The translations under genes were made by a program, and so were the position numbers. From Melampsora larici-populina 98AG31 (lineage: Eukaryota; Basidiomycota; Pucciniomycetes; Pucciniales; Melampsoraceae): 64,000 nucleotides of DNA. The stretch spans positions 62,001 to 126,000 of the forward strand of contig NW_006768831.1 of the NCBI RefSeq assembly GCF_000204055.1, written 5' to 3'. Below are positions 1 through 12,587 of this stretch, in pieces (positions within the stretch are counted from its first letter, which is position 1; every line of letters starts with the position of its first letter). The notes beneath the pieces are model-generated. The model did no database searches, had not been told where the DNA came from, and was given only the letters and a program-made list of their open reading frames with translations.

Positions 1-1191
1 GGATCATACACCACAGGAAGATCTGGTCTGCTCTCAGGCTAGGTGGGCTTAAAGATGACCTGTGTGCAGGTCATTGCACTAATAGACTGACAGCCTATTG
101 CACGGCAGTGGGATGTTGGCCTGCAGACCATCTAGAAAGTATGGTCAGCAGTCAGAGCTTATACGGCCTGTGGGACATCAGTGGAGGTCTGTAGATCAGC
201 AATTGAGGACCATTGGATTGTTATTTTTTTGTTTGGGTGGTTTTTGATCAAACACAAGAAATACACTCATTGCAGGTGTATCAGTAACAAGAGAGGGGAT
301 TTTGATAGAAAAAGCAATAAATTATATTTCATTGAAGTAACAAGATAATTCAAGAAGATGATAACAATGAGGATAGAACTTGATAGTAATACAACATGTG
401 CTGCACTTGGAACAATCCAATAAGAAGTGAAATGTTTGACTGAAAATATTAAGAACTATGAATTGTCCTTTGAGATCTTTCATACAAGTTGAATTGAGCA
501 TAATGACTTACTGCAAAATTCATAGTTTCCTCGAAACACATTTACCCTCCAAACATGTTCATCATCTAATGGAAACCTCTTAATCCCACCCTCTGAAACC
601 ATAGAAAAGACAGTGGTTATATTTGATTGTCAATATATTGAAATCCTATTATGATGATACATTATGGACGGTTTCTCAAAGTCACAAGAATGGTCTTTGT
701 GAGTGGAAATGTCAATGACATCACATAAAACTTTTGAATTGCTCTTCCTCTACCCTTCTTTATTTTCTTATCAATTTTCTTGTCAATCTGAATCTGTTCA
801 AAAAGACTTAAAAAAGGATGGTACATCATAGAGTTCATTTTGCTTTGTTCAATTCAGTCCACATCAGACACATGGTAATTTCGTCATATTGATTTTGTGT
901 TTCACTCTGTGTCACTTGCATAACTTTACAGCGCAAGTTTTGCTTCATACTCACAGACAAAAGAAAGACCTCACATAACATAGATGAGATCTTGCTTAAA
1001 GATCCCATCTAATTCTAATAATCACCGCAATGGTAAACCAGATCACAGCATTGCTTCCTCACCCAAAAAAGGCCCTGAGATGATACTCTCAATGTCGATC
1101 AATACAAACCATTATAAATTTTCAAAAAAAACCTTACAAAAAGATTTCTCACATTTCAATCACAGAACGGAACGCGAAAGACCGATTTTTT
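1..1191. other. Intergenic, no gene recognised
   Basis: No conserved protein or RNA gene was recognised on either strand. The sequence is AT-rich with short open frames only. The last part is the 3' flank of the RPN11 gene, which ends at 1192 on the minus strand. Confidence 0.5.
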
Positions 1192-2739
1192 TCATGCCGA
1201 TAAAGCCATCATCATCGTACCTAAAGCTTGTGAAATTTGATCAGCCATTGCAGATTCCACTTTTTCTTCTAAATGTCGTTTTGGATCTTGTTTTCCAACA
1301 TGTCGAGTCTTTAGCCTAATTTTCCAATCATTCAACATAAAATCAAATTTAATAAATCATCTCAAAACAAACATAAAAGAATGAAATTCAACTGACTGTT
1401 CTGGTGTTAGTGTTGATTCTTCTTGAACTGATTTATTATACGATGAAGCTAATGACAACATATCCTATAAAAAGTCATCGATATTCTCATGCTTCAGTGC
1501 CTTGAAACCCCAAACATTTTTATCAATCAATTCAAAGCGCTCAAACAAACCTTTACAGTTTTCTCATTCGATTGTTTATGAAGTTCAAAATCTTTCAATC
1601 TCAGTCCTTCAGTCCAATCTTTCTTATGTAAGTTCAATAACATCGCTTGTTCTAGTTCTGTTTTTCGATAATTGATTGCTATCGAATAATAATGTCGATT
1701 GAGTCCATGAATCAATGCCTATTCCAACGAAAAAAAAATCCGTCACTTTGAGTCTTGTAGATGAGAGAGAAAGAATCATGAATCAAGTGGGAAGATTGAT
1801 CGGACCTGGATACTAGGCTTGTTGAGATGTCCGATATTTGAAGTGCTCTGTCTTGGTTCTTGACCCATCATAATAGTCTGAGGAGGAATCAGACCTACGT
1901 GTTTAAAACGATAAATAAAGGTCAGTCAAGCCAACAGACGCGTAGAGCAGACCAGAAACCAAAGTTTCAAATCGCAAAGGATGGCTCACGAAATGCATCA
2001 ATGACGACTTTACCCCGAACTGATTGAATTGGATCTACTACCACAGCTACTGCTCGAGGTGTAAGTTGTTCAAATGACTGTTCAAGCAAAACATATCAAT
2101 ACTCGTGTTCACAATAAAGCTTCGATCGAAGAGTCAACCAACCTGCTGAGTATTAGTATCAACACTTGAAAGCCAACAACCGAATCCAGGATGTGAATGA
2201 TACCAACCAACGACCATCTCAGGCCTAAACAACTCCGCGATCAAGAAACCACCACGCCCGCCCAAGAAAAAAACCTCCATCAATCTACCATTCAAACCCC
2301 TCGAAATCCGATTTTGCAAAACTCACCTTCCAGTAGCATTCAACATATCCATCATTTTAGTTTGAAAGACCGGATCAACAGCTTCAACACTCACACCTGT
2401 ACCACTCTGAGGCATAGCAAAGACATCTACGACTCTAACTGTCCAATCATCTACAAACTCTCCTAACATCAATCCCATGACTTCTAATGGTACACCAGCT
2501 CTACCGTGTTTTAACATCTTGAGTAATGCTAATGCTGAGATATGAACTTGTTCTGATGTATCATTTAGTGGTTGATCAACACTAAAATGAAAAACAAAAA
2601 TTTGGATGGGTTTGATTAGTTGGTTTGACATTGGGATTGGAAATTGGTTTGGATTGTGGATTGAGTTGAAGAGTTACCCAGGTGTTTGATTTGAACCGGT
2701 TGCACCTTGGATCATCCTTTGGATTGCTCTAGCGTCCAT
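1192..2739 (-). CDS. RPN11: 26S proteasome lid deubiquitinase Rpn11 (PSMD14)
   Basis: Zn-dependent JAMM/MPN+ deubiquitinase of the 19S proteasome lid, which removes ubiquitin chains en bloc from substrates being degraded. Eight exons read through cleanly: 2739-2678, 2581-2327, 2224-2143, 2077-1990, 1894-1806, 1718-1551, 1464-1397 and 1315-1192, all with GT...AG introns and matching phases, giving 311 aa (human 310, yeast 306). The start MDARAIQRM precedes a short variable N-terminus. Then come the conserved [20 protein letters not shown] segment with the catalytic Glu (GLMLGE), the JAMM signature [14 protein letters not shown], the block [20 protein letters not shown], and the C-terminal helix [12 protein letters not shown]. 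All metal ligands are present, so the enzyme should be active. It is divergent with PKR1 across a 373-bp promoter region. Confidence 0.97.
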
Positions 2740-3112
2740 GTTGATTGTTGATTGTTGAAGGGTGAAGGGTGAAGGGTGATGTTTGTAATTTGACCAGTGA
2801 TTTGAGGAATCTCTTGAGATAGTTCTTGATGACTTTCTGTTTGATTTCGATTGCGTCAGTGTTCTTGGACTGAGAATGTCATCGATTGATCACCAAAGAT
2901 TTCACATTCATGATTCTCTCATCGCGTACACTTGGCTGAAATGACACCTGGATTACATCGTCAAGACAGCTCATGTGACAGATTCGATTGAAAGTAATTT
3001 CATGAGTCTTGCAACTTCATATCATCAGCATAGCATTAGAGAAGAAGGTCAAGTCTCGCCATCATTCATCGATCATCACCTTCAAGCAGTCTTCAAACGT
3101 TTATTCCTCAAG
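2740..3112. promoter_or_regulatory. Shared divergent promoter region RPN11/PKR1
   Basis: A 373-bp intergenic stretch between two start codons pointing away from each other. It must hold both 5' UTRs and promoters. No TATA box or proteasome-associated control element was confidently seen. A direct repeat of gaagggt lies just upstream of RPN11. Confidence 0.5.
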
Positions 3113-3528
3113 ATGGCCAACAATATCTTCACAGCAATCATTGACTCTATACTTCCAACCAAACCTCAACCTGTAGTACCAGATCAACAACTATTAAAAG
3201 CCATGGATATCTCATTCTTAGCTCTCATCCTTACTCTCATCGGTTTAGCATTCATCACTTCAGCAAATCCACATGTGATAGCTCTAATCCTAGTAGCCAT
3301 TTGTCTTTGGTTGAGTATCAGATGGTCAGTCCACCATCATAGCCTTATATCACCCATTTCATTGAACATTAATTTGTTGATTTTGGTTTGGTACTTTTTA
3401 GGTTTGTTGCTGAATTATCTAGATATCATCAAATTAATAAACCAATCGAAATCTCTTCTGATCAACTTATGAACCCATCAAATCTCAACTCAGAAACATC
3501 ACAAAAACTCAAATCTAAATCAGAGTGA
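3113..3528 (+). CDS. PKR1: V-ATPase assembly factor Pkr1-like ER membrane protein
   Basis: Small two-helix ER membrane protein of the Pkr1 family, which helps assemble the V-ATPase V0 sector. An unspliced reading gives an implausible hydrophobic tail. Using the GTCAGT donor at 3325 and TTTTTAG acceptor at 3400-3401 joins exons 3113-3324 and 3402-3528 and gives 112 aa. The result has the family pattern: N-terminal amphipathic MANNIFTAIIDSILP, hydrophobic ISFLALILTLIGLAFIT, a second span VIALILVAICLWLSI, then RWFVAEL followed by a polar tail. The spliced junction codon restores the conserved Trp-Phe. An in-frame upstream ATG at 2975 exists, but M at 3113 fits the family. It converges with PSF3. 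Confidence 0.78.
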
Positions 3529-3764
3529 TCTTTAGTTATTTCAAATTGGTAATCTTTATTATTATTCCTGAATAATTATACACTTTTCAGACCACATTAT
3601 CCCCCAAAAAGACTTCAAATTGAGAAACCGATACATTACAAGGAAAAAAATACAAGAAACCCACATTAATCAATAACCTGAACCCACCTACCCCAAAACT
3701 TTCCAATCTCCATCCTAAACCCAACCCACCTTTCCTTCCTCACCAAACCAAACCATTCCGAATC

Positions 3765-4498
3765 TCAAGCACTCTTACTAGCTTCCCACAACTTCATTTT
3801 CTTTGTTGATTCTTGACCTACTTTTAAAATTTCTTTTTCCCATTCATCTAATCCATTTAGGAATTCATCGGTTTCTAAATTCAAATTATTATTCGTTCGA
3901 TTCGATCGATCTTGATGTCCGGTTGGAAGTCTTGCAGCCAAATCGATGATTTCTTCTAATCTATCTTTCAATGTTTTATACAAAACCTTTCGTAATCCTA
4001 AATCTTCAATCCTACACCCCCCCACACAAAAAAAGAGACAATCGATGAGATCTTTCGGGATGATTTCCTTTAGGTTCTGATGAGTTATTTACATGGTTAA
4101 TAAGACTTTACCAGATCCATACCAAGTTCCACCAGTACCAGAAGCTAAAGTACGTAGATTCACACTTTTGGCTGAGGCTGATAAGGCATTTCTGACTCGT
4201 GAATCAAATGCTTTTGGCATTTGAACTGATAAATAATCTTGATCATCTACTAAAAGTAAGGAAGTAAGCCAAAATGGAAGTTCAAGTGGACTATGTGGTA
4301 AGATCTATAACAACAAAAAACAGATCAAAATCATGAGTTAATTTCTCAACAGGAATTCTGGTTCTTTGGGGGGGAGTTACATACATCACGTTGATGGGTT
4401 CCTTCGAGATGACCCATGTTGGGAATCTTGACGTTGAAAGTACATGGGATTTTTTGACTTTCGGCTAGAAGTTGATCGAGTGAATAATAGTCATCCAT
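3765..4498 (-). CDS. PSF3: GINS complex subunit Psf3
   Basis: Subunit of the GINS tetramer (Sld5-Psf1-Psf2-Psf3), part of the CMG replicative helicase. The start MDDYYSLDQLLAESQKIPCT matches the Psf3 N-terminus (small beta domain followed by PCTF). Exon 1 is 4498-4385. Exon 2 begins at 4304 and carries PLELPFWL, the Psf3 A-domain entry, through SGKVLLT. The last exon encodes GLRKVLYKTLKDRLEEI and ends at 3765 with WEASKSA. The second intron must use the GTAAAT donor (phase 2); the earlier GTAAAG would put a stop in frame. Length is close to other Psf3 proteins (about 190-200 aa). It is head-to-head with NOP7, 298 bp apart. Confidence 0.92.
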
Positions 4499-4796
4499 TC
4501 TTTTGTTTGCGTTGGTTTGATAAGTTGATATTAGTTGATAGACTCGAAGGAAAGAAATCGCGTGGAAAGTTGAAGACTGCTCACTCACACTGGTCACTGA
4601 AAGTGGTGAGTTCATGGCGATATGCAATTACATATGTACATTGAGGGTCACGTGATATGTAACTTAACAAAACCTTAAGGTGTATTAAACTTCTAATAAT
4701 TTAAAACCACAAGTTGAAAATTTGATGAGATTGAAATTTAGATTCTCAACAACAACAACAACCACTCCAACATCAACATCAACTTATTATAGAAAA
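4499..4796. promoter_or_regulatory. Shared divergent promoter region PSF3/NOP7
   Basis: A 298-bp stretch between the two start codons. It contains an AT-rich core and a CAA-rich 5' leader just before the NOP7 start. No specific factor site was identified. Confidence 0.45.
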
Positions 4797-7167
4797 ATGG
4801 GAAGATCAGTACCATCTCATGCACCTAAGAGACCTAAACCATCGTTACGAAAATTGAAAGGAACAGTAAGGATTTTTCTTTGACATAGATTTCTTAAAAA
4901 ACTTATTAAACTTTTTAATCATTCGAATTTGATGTTTTTTTCTTTTGTTTATATAGTCTGGAGCAGCTAAGAATTATGTGACTAGAAATCAAGCTCTTAA
5001 AAAATTACAATGTACTTTAGCAAATTTCAGAAGATTATGTATTCTCAAAGGTAAATAAAAAGTTTTTCTTATTTCACAATTACCTACCCCAAAAAAAAGA
5101 AACCAAATAAAACTAATTGTTTATAATTTGTTCTTTTTATTTCAAAAGGAATTTATCCAAGACAACCAAGAAATCGAAAGAAAGCTAATAAAGGATCTAC
5201 TGCATCAGTTTCATTTTATTATTCAAAAGATATTGCTTATCTTTTACACGAACCTGTTTTAGAAAAATTAAGACAACATAAAGCTTTTGCTAAAAAACTT
5301 TCTAGAGCATTAGGTAGAAAACAAGATGGATTAGCTAAGAATATCGAATCGACTCATGAATCTTATCGAATTGATCATATTATTAAAGAAAGGTAAGCCG
5401 AGTCATCAATTTGTCTTTCAAAAAATAAAAGTTTAAACTAATGAGTTTTGTTTTTTTGTGGGGGGGGAACTTAGATATCCTACTTTTGCAGATTCGATTC
5501 GTGATTTAGATGATGCACTTTCACTCATCATTTTATTTTCAAATCTACCTTCAAATCCTCAAATCTCACCTAAAGTGATATCAAATTGTACTAGATTAGC
5601 AGCTGAATGGCAAACATATATCATTCGTACCAAGAGTTTAAGAAAAGTGTTTTTGAGTATTAAAGGAATTTATTATCAAGCTCAAATCGAAGGTCAATCG
5701 GTCACTTGGCTTGTTCCTTATGCATTCACTCAACGGGTCAGTCAAAAATCGTCTCGCTGATGTGTGTGTGTTTCCGTTCAAGAATTAATCTTTCTGGGTA
5801 TTTTGTTATAGGTCCCATCCGATATCGATTTCAGAATCATGTTAACGTTCTTGGAGCTATACCAAACCTTACTTGGTTTTGTGTTTTTCAAATTGTTTCA
5901 CTCAATCAATTTACTTTATCCACCTAAACTAGATTTCGAAAAGGACGAAGCAGGAGCCGGACTTGGAGCGCTTTTACTCGAACAAGCTGGTCAAAAACTA
6001 GTGGCTTCACCATCATCTGATCCACAAACCGATCTCACCGTTAAAGATGTGAAACAACAGATTCGAGAATTAGTGAAGAAACCGATTGAAGATTTACCGG
6101 ATGAAGAAACACGAAATGAAGGACAAGAAAAGATTGAAGAAGATGAAGAATCGAAAGAACGAGCCGGATTGTTTTCAAATTATGTGTTTTTCATCTCACG
6201 TGAAGTGACAAGACCGATGTTAGAGTTTGTGATCAGATCGTTTGGTGGAGAAGTAGGATGGGATTCGATCTTAGGATCTGGATCCAACTTTCTAGAAACC
6301 GATCCTAGAATCACTCATCATATCATCGATCGTCCTACACTCTTAACCGGGCTAACTCAATTTCAATCTCAACGAGCTTTTGTTCAACCTCAATGGGTGG
6401 TCGATTGTATAAATCAATCTTCTCTTTTACCTACTGAACCTTATGGTCCTGGAAAAATCTTACCACCTCATCTTTCTCCTTTTGTTGATCATGAAGATTT
6501 ACGTAAACAAGGTGGTTATATACCTGAAGGAGCTGAAGCTATTTCTGATGCTCAAACTAAAGATCAAGTAGAAGATGATGAAGACGAAGATGAGGATGAG
6601 GATGAGGATGAGGATGAGGATGATGAAATGGAAGTAGATCAAGAAGAAGAACAAAAGCTTACGAAGACTCAAAGCAAGAAACCGATCGATCGAAAGAGCA
6701 GACCAGGATTGATAGCAGCAGCTGAAGATCCAAATGATCCAACACTTTTACATGCAGCTGAAATTGAAGCAGAAGAACTTGGAATCTCACATGCTGAATT
6801 TGAAACACAACTAAAGAAATTGAGTAAACAAGCAGGACAAAAGAATCAAAAGATGCATAATCATGATGATGATAATAAAGAAATTAATGAAGCTATGTTG
6901 ACTGGTAAACAAAGAAAATTGTATACCAAGATGAGTTTTACTAAACATAGAAGAGCAGAAGAAGTAAGTTTTTTTTTTCATTGATCATCACCTATCTCTT
7001 TAAAGAATTAAAAATAATTTACTGATTGATTGGTTTTTCGTTTTGTTTTTTTCTTGTAGAGAAATAAATTAGAAGCTAAGAAAAAAGCATTGGTGAATGG
7101 AAATAAGAAAAATGAAAGTAAAGTTAAAGAAAAAGGTAAAGGAAAGAAAACTTTGAAGAATTTGTAA
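4797..7167 (+). CDS. NOP7: Pescadillo homologue Nop7, 60S ribosome biogenesis
   Basis: Nucleolar PeBoW-complex scaffold (Nop7-Erb1-Ytm1) needed for 27S pre-rRNA processing. Start [20 protein letters not shown], then [13 protein letters not shown] and [20 protein letters not shown] are hallmark Pescadillo N-terminal blocks. They are followed by [30 protein letters not shown] and [25 protein letters not shown] domain starts around [20 protein letters not shown] and ends near [11 protein letters not shown] long Glu/Asp run (about 6570-6655) and a basic lysine-rich C-terminus ([10 protein letters not shown]) follow. There are at least five short introns; the last, with donor at 6963, was needed to reach the true stop at 7165-7167. 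About 650 aa, slightly longer than yeast (605) because of the acidic insert. Confidence 0.96.
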
Positions 7168-7438
7168 TATATATAAAAAACCCATACACATATATCTAGT
7201 CAATTCAATATTTCATTCAATATTTTTTTCCTTTGTTTAAGAAAGAGAGAGAGAGAAAGGAGATTAGTTTTTTGGGGGAATATACACATCATTTTTATTG
7301 GCTTTACATGTATCTTTTCTTGTGAGGATTGAGTTTGCGAAAATTTTCAGGTTTTCTTTGGGTTTGTTGGTCTGACTCTAGATCAATCAAAGAGGTTTGG
7401 AGTATCACATTGTTCTTCTCAGAGCGCGTGATTTTTGT
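7168..7438. other. 3' flank of NOP7
   Basis: AT-rich sequence with a GA repeat near 7245-7260. No gene is seen. It ends at the TTA target duplication of the Harbinger element. Confidence 0.5.
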
Positions 7439-7670
7439 TTAGGGCACGTTTGGTAGCGATTTTTAAAATAAACCCCAATTACCCCCGGGTACATTGCCCC
7501 GGGGCGAAGGAGCTTTTGTGCAAAATCGAGCTTTTTCAAAAAAAACTCCGTTTTGAGTACATTCAAAAAAAACTCGTTTGGTTGAACTTTCATTCAAACC
7601 CTGTTTACCACTTCTCACATCTTCTCGCACGTCACATCTCACCAACTGTATTCATCTGGATTCACCACCG

Positions 7671-8953
7671 ATGTCCGATACAGATTCATCTGGAGACTTC
7701 AGACCGGAATGGCTGTCCTTGTCTGATGAGGACAGCGACGATGAGCTCCTCAATCTACTACTTGAGCACGCTCGGAACCGCGTGGCTCGAAGAGCTCTGC
7801 CAAGGAGACCGTATCACGACTCCGCTCTTCGAGGATTTCTCTACGAGCGAGAGTTGTTGAATGGTCATCCGGGAAGGTTTCGACAAGTTTGTCGAATGGA
7901 CAAAGCCACGTTCAAAGGTGTCATGAAGATCCTTGGACCCCACCTCGAAGACACTATCCACATCTCTGCCAACGAGCAGGTGATGATATTCCTGTACATA
8001 GTTGGTAACACCTCTACCAACGCTACGGCTGCTGAGTGATGGCCACACTCCGGCGAAACTATTTCAAGATATTATAACAAAGTACTCGATATTCTTGAAA
8101 GCCTGAAAGATGAAATCATCGTTCAACCAGGGCCTGATACGCCAATCCCAGATGAAATCTCCAAAAGTACGAGGTACTCACCTTTCTTTGATGGGTGTGT
8201 TGGTGCCCTCGATGGGACTCACATTCCTGTGAGAGCTCCAGTCGCCGACCAAGCTCCCTACCGTGATCGAAAGGGTGATCTGAGCCAGAATGTTCTGGCG
8301 GCCTGCAATTTCGATCTCATGTTTTCTTTTGTACTCGCCGGTTTTGAAGGTAGTACTTCTGATCCTGACGTACTATATGCCGCAAGACACAATGGTGCCT
8401 TTGTTATACCAGAGGGTGAGTCTTTCATTTTCTTCAACTTATATATATATATCACTTAGGACTGTTTCCCATCCTAGGACGCTTCTATCTTGGTGATGCT
8501 GCCTACGCCAACGGTAATGGTATCTTAACACCATACCGTGGATTTCGCTACCACATTCAAGAGTGGGCTCGAGGCCGAACCGCACCACAAAATTACCAAG
8601 AATTGTTCAATTATTGCCATTCTCAACTGAGAATGATCATCGAACAAGACTTCGGAGTCTGGAAGATACGATTTGTGATTCTAGTCCTAATGCGAAGATT
8701 TCCATTACATCGACAAGGAAGTCTTGTAGTGGCACTCGCTGTTCTTCACAACCTCATCATGCGAGGTGGTGAAGATCAATTCTTTGGAGAATTTGATGAA
8801 GAACAACGTGAGCGAGATCGGGCATGGATCCGTCAAGCTCAAGACGATTTTGTTCCTGCGGTAAGGAATGATCGAGGTGCTGCAAATGCATTTAGAGATG
8901 AGATTGCGATGAGGATGTGGGCTCATTATCAAGCTCACAGAAATCATCACTGA
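7671..8953 (+). pseudogene. Harbinger DDE transposase, one internal stop
   Basis: DDE_Tnp_4-type nuclease of PIF/Harbinger. Starts MSDTDSSGDFRPEW and contains RRPYHDSALRGFLYERELLN and CRMDKATFKGVMKIL, then the catalytic core: GCVGALDGTHIPV (first Asp), RFYLGDAAYANGNG (second Asp) and MIIEQDFGVWKIRF (Glu). An intron (GTGAGT donor near 8416, acceptor before GACGCTTCTATC) joins PEG to RFYLGD. The reading frame is broken once: TGA at 8037-8039 sits where the sister element in this window has an Arg codon (AAE-R), a C-to-T change of CGA. Otherwise the protein looks whole, so the element has lost activity only recently or is read through. Confidence 0.9.
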
Positions 8954-9288
8954 TTGAAATAGCTTTACATGTAGTAAGTCAAATTTTCGATTCTCTCCAA
9001 TACAACATACTGACTATATCAACCTTTTATGTTGATTTTATTTCTCACCAGACAAACAAAAAAATATCAGAAAAACCTATATAACTCAATTTGTATTATT
9101 ATTTCATTCAGCAAAACTGTATTTAGTATCATCGATAAGACATTCATATGGTCAACAATTTCATCAGCAAAAATGTATCTAGTATCATTGATAAAACATT
9201 CATAATAGATAAAAAAAACTGCTCTCTTTTGAGTCTGAATTAAAATTTGCATTGTAGTAATTATTTTTGAGTAATGATACATATTTTT

Positions 9289-10668
9289 TTAAGATGATCC
9301 TTGATTTTTTTCCCTAGCCTCCTTGATAACATTCACCTGTGCTTTGAGCCAAACCCAGCGCATCTTTGGATCTAGACCACCAAAGACAGCCGCTTTAGCC
9401 TCCTGTGATATGACATCAATCGAAATTAATCGGTCGTCTAAGTTGGGAAATTGATCTTTGCTGGCGGGGTTGAAGAGTTCCAGAGCCTTCTGTAAGTTTG
9501 GAAGCTTGTCGGCCTTGATGCGAGCTGCTTCGGTTATGGCTGAATTGAGCTGAGCAGAGCGATCTGCCTTCTCTTGAGCCTTGATAGCCAAGTTATCGGA
9601 AGCCGAAGCAATCGCAGTTGCCAGTGTGACTGGTTTGACCTCGCGAGCCGGCATTTTCTTCTTGATGTTCGAAACAGGGGTAGATTTTGAAGTCGAAGGC
9701 TTGGTACCTTCTTTTCTGATAGTAGAGACGGTGGTAGGGTTCTTTGGAGTTGGAAGATCGAGGTTTTGTGAGTCTGTTCCATCAATAACAATGGTATAGT
9801 CAGTTAGACTTGTATATCGATTGAAAAGTAGAAAATATCGAAAAATCGAAAATATAGCAACCTGATACGATTGCTTTACCTTTGCCTTTTTCAGTTGAAA
9901 CTTCTTCATCTGAATCTGGAAGATCATTGAGGTCTCTTTTGGCTTGGGTCAATCCTTGTGCATCTACTTCATCATATCTGCTTTCTTCTTTGCTTTCTTC
10001 TAAATTATCATGATCTATAATTTCAATTTCCTCTTCCTCGTTATTCTCTGCCTCAACTTGTGTACCAGAACTTGTGCCAGTACGTAAAGCCCCAGCCGGT
10101 TTAGATCCATGAAGCATTGCATCCATTTCTTCGTAGTAGTCGAATGAATTGTTTCGAAGCTTCATCGCGTCCTTGTCTTTCTAAGAAAATCAAAACACGG
10201 TCAGCCGAGACAATCTCAAGAAGAATAGCAGGCAAAACAACTGACCTTGCCTACGTTCTCCCACCATTAATTTGGCATGTCGATCTTGCCACCAACCCAT
10301 CCAACTCCAGAGGTCATTTTGACTTTTTTCATTCCAGTATAAGAACTCTTGCTCTAGATCAATAGCCGAAGAAAAAATAAAAGAACTTTGATTAAAATGA
10401 TGAATCGATTTTGAATTTGATATCAAGACAAACAACTGACTGTGGTGTATAAATTTTTGATTTGTTCTCTATTCACCTTGTCTTCTGGATACGCAAGAGT
10501 GTATCTCTCGTGAACATTGGTGTAAGCCACGGGTTTCCAGTTGCCACCAATCATGTTACCATCCTCTTTTTCAGTTAAAAACTCGTTGAGTATAAAACGA
10601 ATCTTGGAATCGGTCCAGACTGCTCTCGCGACTTTTGGAGCGTTCGGATCTTTCTTGGCTCGAGGCAT
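9289..10668 (-). CDS. Harbinger Myb/SANT-like DNA-binding partner protein
   Basis: Second gene of the Harbinger element; such proteins bind the element ends and help import the transposase into the nucleus. The start MPRAKKDPNAPKVARAVWTD leads into a trihelix/Myb-like segment (SKIRFILNEFLTEKEDG ... GGNWKPVAYTNVHERY). A second exon carries LEQEFLYWNEKSQNDLW and GWWQDRHAKL, then an acidic Glu/Asp region (EEEEIEIIDHDNLEESKEES), and the last exon is Ala/Lys-rich, ending LDPKMRWVWLKAQVNVIKEA. Several short introns were inferred from open exons, but not every splice site was checked. No internal stop was found in the exons, so this gene may be intact while its transposase is not. Confidence 0.8.
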
Positions 10669-11570
10669 GATATGAACAAGGAGGGTCGAAAGTCGCGATC
10701 GAACAACAAACAAAAAGGAAGAAGGTGGATGTTGGAAGTGGGAGAAGAGTGATGAAAACCGTTGAGAGGTGGTTGACGTCGAGGAGCCAGAGTATGATTT
10801 TGTTGACGTCGAGGTGGGTTGAAGAGTGTCGAAATGAAATTTGACCAAGTTCGAAAAGGAGTTTTACGAGTGGAAAAACTCCCTTTTTGCGGTTTTCAAA
10901 ACGTACCTTTTAAACTCCTTTGAGGACGGGGAAGGAGTTTCTTTTGGGTACCGTAATCGCTGCCAAACGACTTTTTTTGAACAGTGTTTTTTCCAAATTT
11001 CAAGGGAGTTTATTCCAATAAACTCCCTACAAAAAGCGCTACCAAACGTGCCCTTATGTGAACAAGTTACTCAGGTGTGGTTTTATGTGGTCAAATAGGA
11101 ACACATGAATACTACGGTTGTTGGTGCTACTTCCTACTTGAAGATCTTAGAGAATGATCTTCATGAGCATTTTCATCTAAACTATTTCAAGTCTAATGTC
11201 TAGTTGAACAAGAAACTTCAGACTGATGTCAATGAACTGAGGCAGAGTGAATAAAAAGTCACCCTGACCGAATGACATTGGGACCGAGCTAAGCCCGAGG
11301 TGTAAGTGTAACTGAGAGTATGATCGATGTGTATGTACAAAGTCTCATTAACGAGTCACGACCAAGTGACTTGCACACCACTGGCACCATCACTCAAACT
11401 AAGAACTTACGACCTTCTCACTCACTCGAGCCCTTCACTTTGCACTCTTTAACCCATCTCATCTCATTCCAACTCCTCTTTCTACCTAGACCTTTAATTC
11501 TTGATCAAAACACCAATCGAAACCCCCCAACCCAAAAAGAATCCATCAATTTCTTTGGACTTATCCCTAT

Positions 11571-12587
11571 ATGTCCCGTAATAGTTCACCTTCACACTCA
11601 CGTCGAGAATCGACTAATAGTTTTACCAATTCGAATTCTAATTCAAACTCATTCAGACCTAGACCAACTGGTGTACCATCTTCTTCTGGTCCTGGTAACA
11701 ATCTTACAGGAAATGGTGGTGGTGGTGGATCTCGTTTAAACCCATCTCGTGGTCCTTCACCTGGATTTCAAACTCCTCCGAACAGTGCACCTAATAATCT
11801 GACGATCGGTCCTCCTCGAAACATTGGACTCTTACTTGGATGTCCGATCAAATTGAAATTAGTAGGACCAGCAGGAACAGGAGCCTCAGGAGGAACGAAT
11901 TCGAATGATAGATGGGTAGAAGGAAAAGTATGGTGTTATGATCCATTACCAGGTGTGATTGTATTAGAATGTCCAGGTAGTAGTCCTACAAGTACAACAG
12001 ATCTTCAATCAGGAAAAGGTAAACAAACTTATCGAATGATTAAAATGAATCAAATCAAAGAAGTTCAAATTGGAGATAAAAACAATATGGACAAAATCGA
12101 AAGTTCTACAACAACTTCATCTATTGTAGATAAGATTCTTGAACCACTCAAACCGATCAATATCAATGCTGTGGAATTACGTGAAGCTACTGCTATTAAG
12201 AATGATGATGCAAGAAGAGCTAGGATTGGTCATGGGGTTTCGAGATGGGGACAAGAGATCTTTGATGCACTTGGAAAAACGTAAGTGATGATCGATTCAA
12301 CTCAATCAATCTCAAGACGAATAGCTTCTCAATCCTAACTTTTTGGTTCATCTTCTTTCAGTTTACCCGTTCGATGGCATCAAACTTCAATTGTGATTCT
12401 AGATGACGTTCTCTTACCTGGACCACTATACCGACCAGAAGATGCGAAATCCAATAAAGAAGCTAGATTACAAAGAGTAAGAACGGTCTTGGAAGGAGAA
12501 AGGATTAGATTAAGGGCAACAGAAGAAGGAAAATCAATGGAAAAAGAAGCGGAAAGATTATCTAAAACTAATCAACAAACTACATGA
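11571..12587 (+). CDS. LSM12: LSM12 homologue, Sm-like plus anticodon-binding-like domain
   Basis: LSM12-family protein, an RNA-binding partner of ataxin-2/Pbp1. Two exons, 11571-12280 and 12362-12587 (GTAAGT...TTTCAG), give 311 aa. The first ~75 residues are low complexity (Ser/Asn/Gly, including a GGGGG run). The Sm-like fold begins near GLLLGCPIKLKLVGPAG and includes RWVEGKVWCYDPLPGVIVLE. The C-terminal AD domain has NAVELREATAIKNDDARRAR, IGHGVSRWGQEIFDALGKT and WHQTSIVILDDVLLPGPLY, the classic LSM12 order. The protein ends in a charged helix. It is longer than yeast or human LSM12 because of the disordered N-terminus. Confidence 0.92.

Larger units (their letters stand above)
7442..11053. 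mobile_element. PIF/Harbinger DNA transposon, complete, TSD TTA
   Basis: A 3612-bp element bounded by inverted termini GGGCACGTTTGGTAGCG (7442-7458 and, reversed, 11037-11053). It is flanked by TTA on both sides (7439-7441 and 11054-11056), the 3-bp target duplication of PIF/Harbinger. It contains the expected two genes: a DDE transposase on plus and a Myb/SANT DNA-binding protein on minus, convergent. Beyond the first 17-20 bp the termini diverge. Boundaries are certain from the sequence; the superfamily follows from TSD, gene pair and transposase motifs. Confidence 0.95.

Noticed and set aside
2197..2466. Plus-strand open frame opposite RPN11
   Set aside because: Antisense shadow of RPN11 exons 2-3.
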